NCBI GenBank assembly: GCA_031253365.1
Contig: JAIRWE010000183.1
Span: 1-8,366 of the forward strand
Direction of reading: 5' to 3'
Source of the DNA: Oscillospiraceae bacterium
GTDB taxonomy: Bacteria > Bacillota > Clostridia > Oscillospirales > Ruminococcaceae
DNA: 8,366 nt
In this document: piece by piece, positions 6,096 to 8,366 of the stretch
Numbering within the stretch: the stretch's first letter is position 1
Layout of the letters: every line of letters starts with the position of its first letter
Position numbers and translations under genes: made by a program
Notes under the pieces: generated by a model
What the model saw: the letters and a program-made list of their open reading frames with translations, nothing else
What the model was told of the DNA's origin: nothing
The model's database searches: none

Positions 6096-7314
6096 ACGCG
6101 CCCCTTCTTTCTCTGTTTTCATCCGCTTCCCCCAAACAAAATCCTCCCTCAACCCCCGTTATCCTCACCCTGACGATTTCGTTCCTTCCGAACTCCCCGC
6201 GCACCTTAACCGGCGTATAATCCGGCGCGCGCCCCTCGGAAAAGCCGTCCGCCGTCTTTTCGACCAAAACCTCGCGTTCCCCGCCCGTTTGCCGCGCGAA
6301 AAATTCCCCGCGCAGCCTGTCCGCCAACGCGCGCAACAAGACAAGCCTTTCCCGCTTTACCTCGCCTGGAACCTGCCCCGGCATTGAAGCCGCGAGCGTC
6401 CCTTCGCGCCTTGAATAGGCGAACGCGTGGATTTTCGCGAAACCCGTCTTTTCCGCGAAAGCCAGCGTTTCGTCAAACTCCGCCCGCGTTTCCCCCGGGA
6501 ACCCCGCGATTATGTCCGTGGTCAGCGAACAGCCCGGGAAGGCTTCCCTCAGCCAAAAGACGACTTCATCGTAATACGCGGTATCGTACCGCCTGTTCAT
6601 ACGCCGTAAAACCGCGTCGCTGCCGCTTTGAAGCGACAAATGAAAGTGCGGGCAAAGTTTTTTCAGCCCCGCCAAGCGCGTAATGTCCGCTTTCGTGATT
6701 AAATCGGGCTCAAGCGAGGACAGCCGAACCCGCTTCAAACCCGGAACGGCGCAAACAGCCCCGACCGCTTCGGTCAAACCCGCGCCGCCGTCCGCCGCGT
6801 AAGCGGACAAATTTATCCCCGTAAGCACGATTTCCTTGTGCCCGCAAGCCGCGAGCGTCTCGGCTTCGGCGGTTATGTCCGGGAGCGCGCGGCTCACGGG
6901 CGCCCCGCGCGCTTTCGGGATGACGCAGTAGGCGCAGCCGCGGTCGCAACCGTCCTGGATTTTCAAAAACGCCCTCGTCCGTTCGCCCTGCGCCGAAACC
7001 GGCAACCGCGCGGCCGTCGGCGTACCCGCGATAACAATGTCCGCGCCCGCCGCCCTCGCCTTTTCCGGAAACGCCTTCGGAAAGCACCCGCAAAGCACGA
7101 CGGCGGCGCCGGGGTTTTCTTTTCTCACCCGTTTTATCAGCCGCCTAACCTTCCTGTCGCTGTTTTCGGTTACGGTGCAGGAATTGATTATGTGAAGCGC
7201 GGCGCTCCCCGGGGAGGGGGCGGGTGTGAACCCGTTTTCTCGCAGCAGCTCGGATAACCCCGAGCTTTCGTACTGATTAACCTTGCAACCGAACGTCGTT
7301 ATGACAAAATACAT
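6085..7314 (-). CDS. mtaB: tRNA t6A37 methylthiotransferase, MtaB family
   Basis: MtaB-type enzymes are radical-SAM proteins with two iron-sulphur clusters that add a methylthio group to t6A at position 37 of tRNAs reading ANN codons. Of 409 residues, the N-terminal domain shows TTFGCKVNQYES and cluster cysteines C10, C46 (INSCTVT) and C77. The radical-SAM triad is C123/C127/C130 in CDRGCAYC. FHLSLQSGSDAVLRRMNRRY and TTDIIAGFPGET follow, then a C-terminal TRAM-like RNA-binding domain (about 350-400). GCKVNQYE separates it from MiaB, which has GCQMN. The linker between the first two domains is short. The ATG at 7314 is preferred to a TTG at 7323; the Shine-Dalgarno is weak (TGGG). It is the first gene after the promoter and overlaps trpE by 11 nt, so it leads the trp operon. 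Confidence 0.92.
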   Translation of the reverse strand: MYFVITTFGCKVNQYESSGLSELLRENGFTPAPSPGSAALHIINSCTVTENSDRKVRRLIKRVRKENPGAAVVLCGCFPKAFPEKARAAGADIVIAGTPTAARLPVSAQGERTRAFLKIQDGCDRGCAYCVIPKARGAPVSRALPDITAEAETLAACGHKEIVLTGINLSAYAADGGAGLTEAVGAVCAVPGLKRVRLSSLEPDLITKADITRLAGLKKLCPHFHLSLQSGSDAVLRRMNRRYDTAYYDEVVFWLREAFPGCSLTTDIIAGFPGETRAEFDETLAFAEKTGFAKIHAFAYSRREGTLAASMPGQVPGEVKRERLVLLRALADRLRGEFFARQTGGEREVLVEKTADGFSEGRAPDYTPVKVRGEFGRNEIVRVRITGVEGGFCLGEADENRERRGAYDV

Positions 7315-7370
7315 AAAAATCAACCCAAATCGTTGTGCAAAACCGCCAAATATAAAGGAATTATACGAAC

Positions 7371-7399
7371 ATTATACCTTAATACTCCGAAAAATTCAA
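7371..7399 (-). promoter_or_regulatory. Sigma-A promoter of the mtaB-trp operon
   Basis: On the minus strand TTGAAT (7394-7399) and TATAAT (7371-7376) are separated by 17 bp. The expected transcription start is near 7364, giving a leader of about 50 nt before the mtaB ATG. A second TATAAT lies 11 bp downstream (7360-7365), forming a GTATAAT direct repeat, but it has no -35 partner. The leader is too short for a T-box and holds no obvious TRAP-type GAG/UAG series or Trp-codon leader peptide. Confidence 0.8.
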
Positions 7400-7410
7400 T
7401 ATAATATTGA
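7396..7410. promoter_or_regulatory. Perfect 15-bp palindrome between divergent promoters (candidate operator)
   Basis: TCAATATAATATTGA is two perfect 7-bp arms around a central A. The left arm overlaps the -35 of the mtaB promoter and the right arm overlaps the -35 of the HPr-like gene promoter. A dimeric regulator bound here would cover both. Part of the symmetry is expected because both -35 boxes begin TTGA and face apart, so a regulator is a suggestion only. Confidence 0.4.
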
Positions 7411-7434
7411 CTTTTTTCCGATATGTGATATGAT
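7407..7434 (+). promoter_or_regulatory. Sigma-A promoter of the HPr-like gene
   Basis: TTGACT (7407-7412) and TATGAT (7429-7434) are spaced by 16 bp, with a TGA just before the -10 making an extended -10 (TGn). Transcription should start near 7441, leaving a short leader of about 18 nt that carries the ribosome binding site. Confidence 0.75.
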
Positions 7435-7443
7435 TAGACGGAG

Positions 7444-7454
7444 AAGGGGGTGAT
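7444..7454 (+). promoter_or_regulatory. Ribosome binding site of the HPr-like gene
   Basis: AAGGGGGTGAT differs from the full anti-16S complement AAGGAGGTGAT at one base. Its G-run ends 8 nt before the ATG at 7459. This favours that start over the in-frame GTG at 7450, which lies within the site itself. Confidence 0.8.
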
Positions 7455-7458
7455 TGCT

Positions 7459-7686
7459 ATGACTGAGAAAAAGATTAAAATAACCACCATTGACGACGTT
7501 AAGAAGTTCGTCAGCACGGTTATGACTTACGAGTACGACGCCGACGTGGTTTCGGGCAGGTACGCCGTCGACGCGAAGTCTATCATGGGTCTGTTCAGCC
7601 TGGATTTGTCCGGCGAACTGACGTTAAAGATACACTCTGACGATTGCGGCGACATACTCGCCGACCTCGCGAAGTTTATCGTTTAA
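7459..7686 (+). CDS. HPr-like protein lacking the phosphorylatable histidine
   Basis: This 75-residue protein is close in size to HPr, the PTS phosphocarrier. The second half is clearly HPr-like: GRYAVDAKSIMGLFSLDLS (33-51) matches the Ser-46 helix region, with S41 at the HprK-phosphorylated position. In the first half, where HPr has G-[IL]-H-A-R-P-A, this protein reads ITTIDDVKKFV, so there is no His-15 and no phosphate relay is possible. Related His-less HPr-fold proteins occur in Clostridia; a regulatory role through S41, or simply a reused fold, is inference. The gene has its own promoter and terminator, so it is a single-gene unit divergent from the mtaB-trp operon and separate from the downstream YesL gene. 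Confidence 0.85.
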   Translation: MTEKKIKITTIDDVKKFVSTVMTYEYDADVVSGRYAVDAKSIMGLFSLDLSGELTLKIHSDDCGDILADLAKFIV

Positions 7687-7725
7687 CCCGTGCGTTCGGC
7701 GACTTTGTTGCCGCGGGAAGCCTGG

Positions 7726-7756
7726 TATTTCCGCGCCGAGGCGCGGAAATATTTTT
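7726..7756 (+). terminator. Intrinsic terminator after the HPr-like gene
   Basis: TATTTCCGCGCC (7726-7737) is the perfect reverse complement of 7740-7751. This gives an 11-bp stem with a CGAG tetraloop, followed by TTTTT (7752-7756). It lies 39 bp after the stop codon and only 22 bp before the YesL start. Any promoter for that next gene would have to lie within the hairpin region or depend on read-through. A weaker possible hairpin (7697-7713) precedes it. Confidence 0.88.
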
Positions 7757-7778
7757 ATCGGTATAAGGGGGGGCGACA

Positions 7779-8366
7779 GTGTCCATATTTTACAACCCGC
7801 AGAAATCCGGAAGCGGAGTCGCCAAGAACGCCGGCGAGAAAAGGCCGTTCTTCAAATTCTTTGAGCTGTTCGGGCGCAAATTTTGGAATTTAATCCTGCT
7901 GAATTTGATTTATATAATGTTCTGTCTGCCGGTCGTCACCATCGGGCCCGCGACCGCCGCCCTGACCCATATAATGCGTAAATTCGTGCTGGAACAACCC
8001 ATTTTCATGTTCAGCGAGTTTGTTTCGGCGTTCAAAAAGAATTTCAGGCAGTCGCTCGCCGTGGGAATCATAGACGTCGCGTTTATCCTTTTGTTTTTCA
8101 ACGCCCTGCTTTTTTTCGGCGCGAAGACGGCGCAGGAACCCGTCAGGGACAACTATGTCATGCTGGCGATGACAATGGTTTCCGGCGCGATTTTTATGAC
8201 GGTCAACTTTTACATTTACCCGCAAATCGTGTGCCTTCGGCTTAAACTGCCCGCCATAGTGAAGAACGCCGCGCTTTTGGGAATAGTGGGTCTGAAACGG
8301 AACATAATCACGCTCGCCGTTTTTGTCGGCGTAATAAGCCTTATCGCGTTCACCCTGCCGGTTTCG
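7779..8366 (+). CDS. YesL/DUF624-family membrane protein, 3' end cut by the window
   Basis: The 196 residues present match the YesL (DUF624) family: a cytoplasmic N-terminus with FFKFFELFGRKFWNLILLN, a first membrane segment (about 36-58) with the family's CLPVVTIGPATAALTHIMRK (49-68), then the amphipathic FSEFVSAFKKNFRQSL. Further membrane segments follow near 94-114, 126-150 and 176-196. YesL-type genes often neighbour sugar ABC transporter or glycosidase genes, but their molecular function is poorly defined. Translation starts at GTG 7779, the only good candidate, with AAGGGGGGG 5 nt upstream. The frame is open to the last base, so the C-terminus is missing. No convincing promoter is seen in the 92 bp before it. 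A TATAAG overlapping its ribosome binding site lacks a -35. Confidence 0.87.
   Translation, partial: MSIFYNPQKSGSGVAKNAGEKRPFFKFFELFGRKFWNLILLNLIYIMFCLPVVTIGPATAALTHIMRKFVLEQPIFMFSEFVSAFKKNFRQSLAVGIIDVAFILLFFNALLFFGAKTAQEPVRDNYVMLAMTMVSGAIFMTVNFYIYPQIVCLRLKLPAIVKNAALLGIVGLKRNIITLAVFVGVISLIAFTLPVS

Noticed and set aside
7360..7365. Second TATAAT in front of mtaB as a separate promoter
   Set aside because: The sequence 17 bp upstream (GGAGTA) does not resemble a -35 box and there is no TGn extension. It may be a chance AT-rich repeat.
7890..8225. Minus-strand open frames inside the YesL gene
   Set aside because: They are antisense to a clearly conserved membrane protein and show no motif.

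Overview
The window looks like a piece of a Bacillota (Firmicutes) chromosome, probably a moderately GC-rich Clostridia lineage. The reasons are near-consensus sigma-A promoters (TTGACA/TATAAT with 16-17 bp spacers), strong GGAGG-type ribosome binding sites, U-tract terminators, and a gene set typical of that group: MtaB, an HPr-like protein without the active-site histidine, and a YesL/DUF624 membrane protein. Genus cannot be read from the sequence.

Minus strand, transcribed from about 7370 down to 172: one long operon. A strong promoter (7371-7399) precedes mtaB, a radical-SAM tRNA methylthiotransferase. It is followed without room for a leader by the tryptophan genes trpE, trpG, trpD, trpC and trpF, then a small HicB-like gene, then trpB. 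Stop and start codons overlap or nearly touch from mtaB through trpF, so translation is probably coupled. The run ends just after trpB with a GC-rich hairpin and then a classic intrinsic terminator (172-212). The six trp proteins carry chorismate to indole-3-glycerol phosphate and also supply the tryptophan synthase beta chain. No trpA is present, so the alpha subunit that cleaves indole-3-glycerol phosphate must be encoded elsewhere or be missing.

Beyond the terminator, still on the minus strand, a perfect-consensus promoter (71-99) fires almost directly onto the ATG of a gene that leaves the window at base 1. Its 20 visible residues look like the start of a TrmH/SpoU-type RNA 2'-O-methyltransferase such as RlmB. 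The message should be leaderless or nearly so.

Plus strand, right end: a divergent promoter (7407-7434) drives a 75-residue HPr-like gene closed by its own terminator (7726-7756). A YesL/DUF624 membrane protein gene follows and runs off the right edge. The -35 boxes of the two divergent promoters sit in the two arms of a perfect 15-bp palindrome (7396-7410), which could link expression of the mtaB-trp operon and the HPr-like gene.

The points most worth a second look are the missing trpA, the lower-GC orphan HicB-like gene inside the trp operon, mtaB at the head of that operon, the shared divergent control region, and the leaderless methyltransferase gene. I see no CRISPR array, insertion sequence, tRNA, rRNA or prophage gene, and no clearly new defence system.
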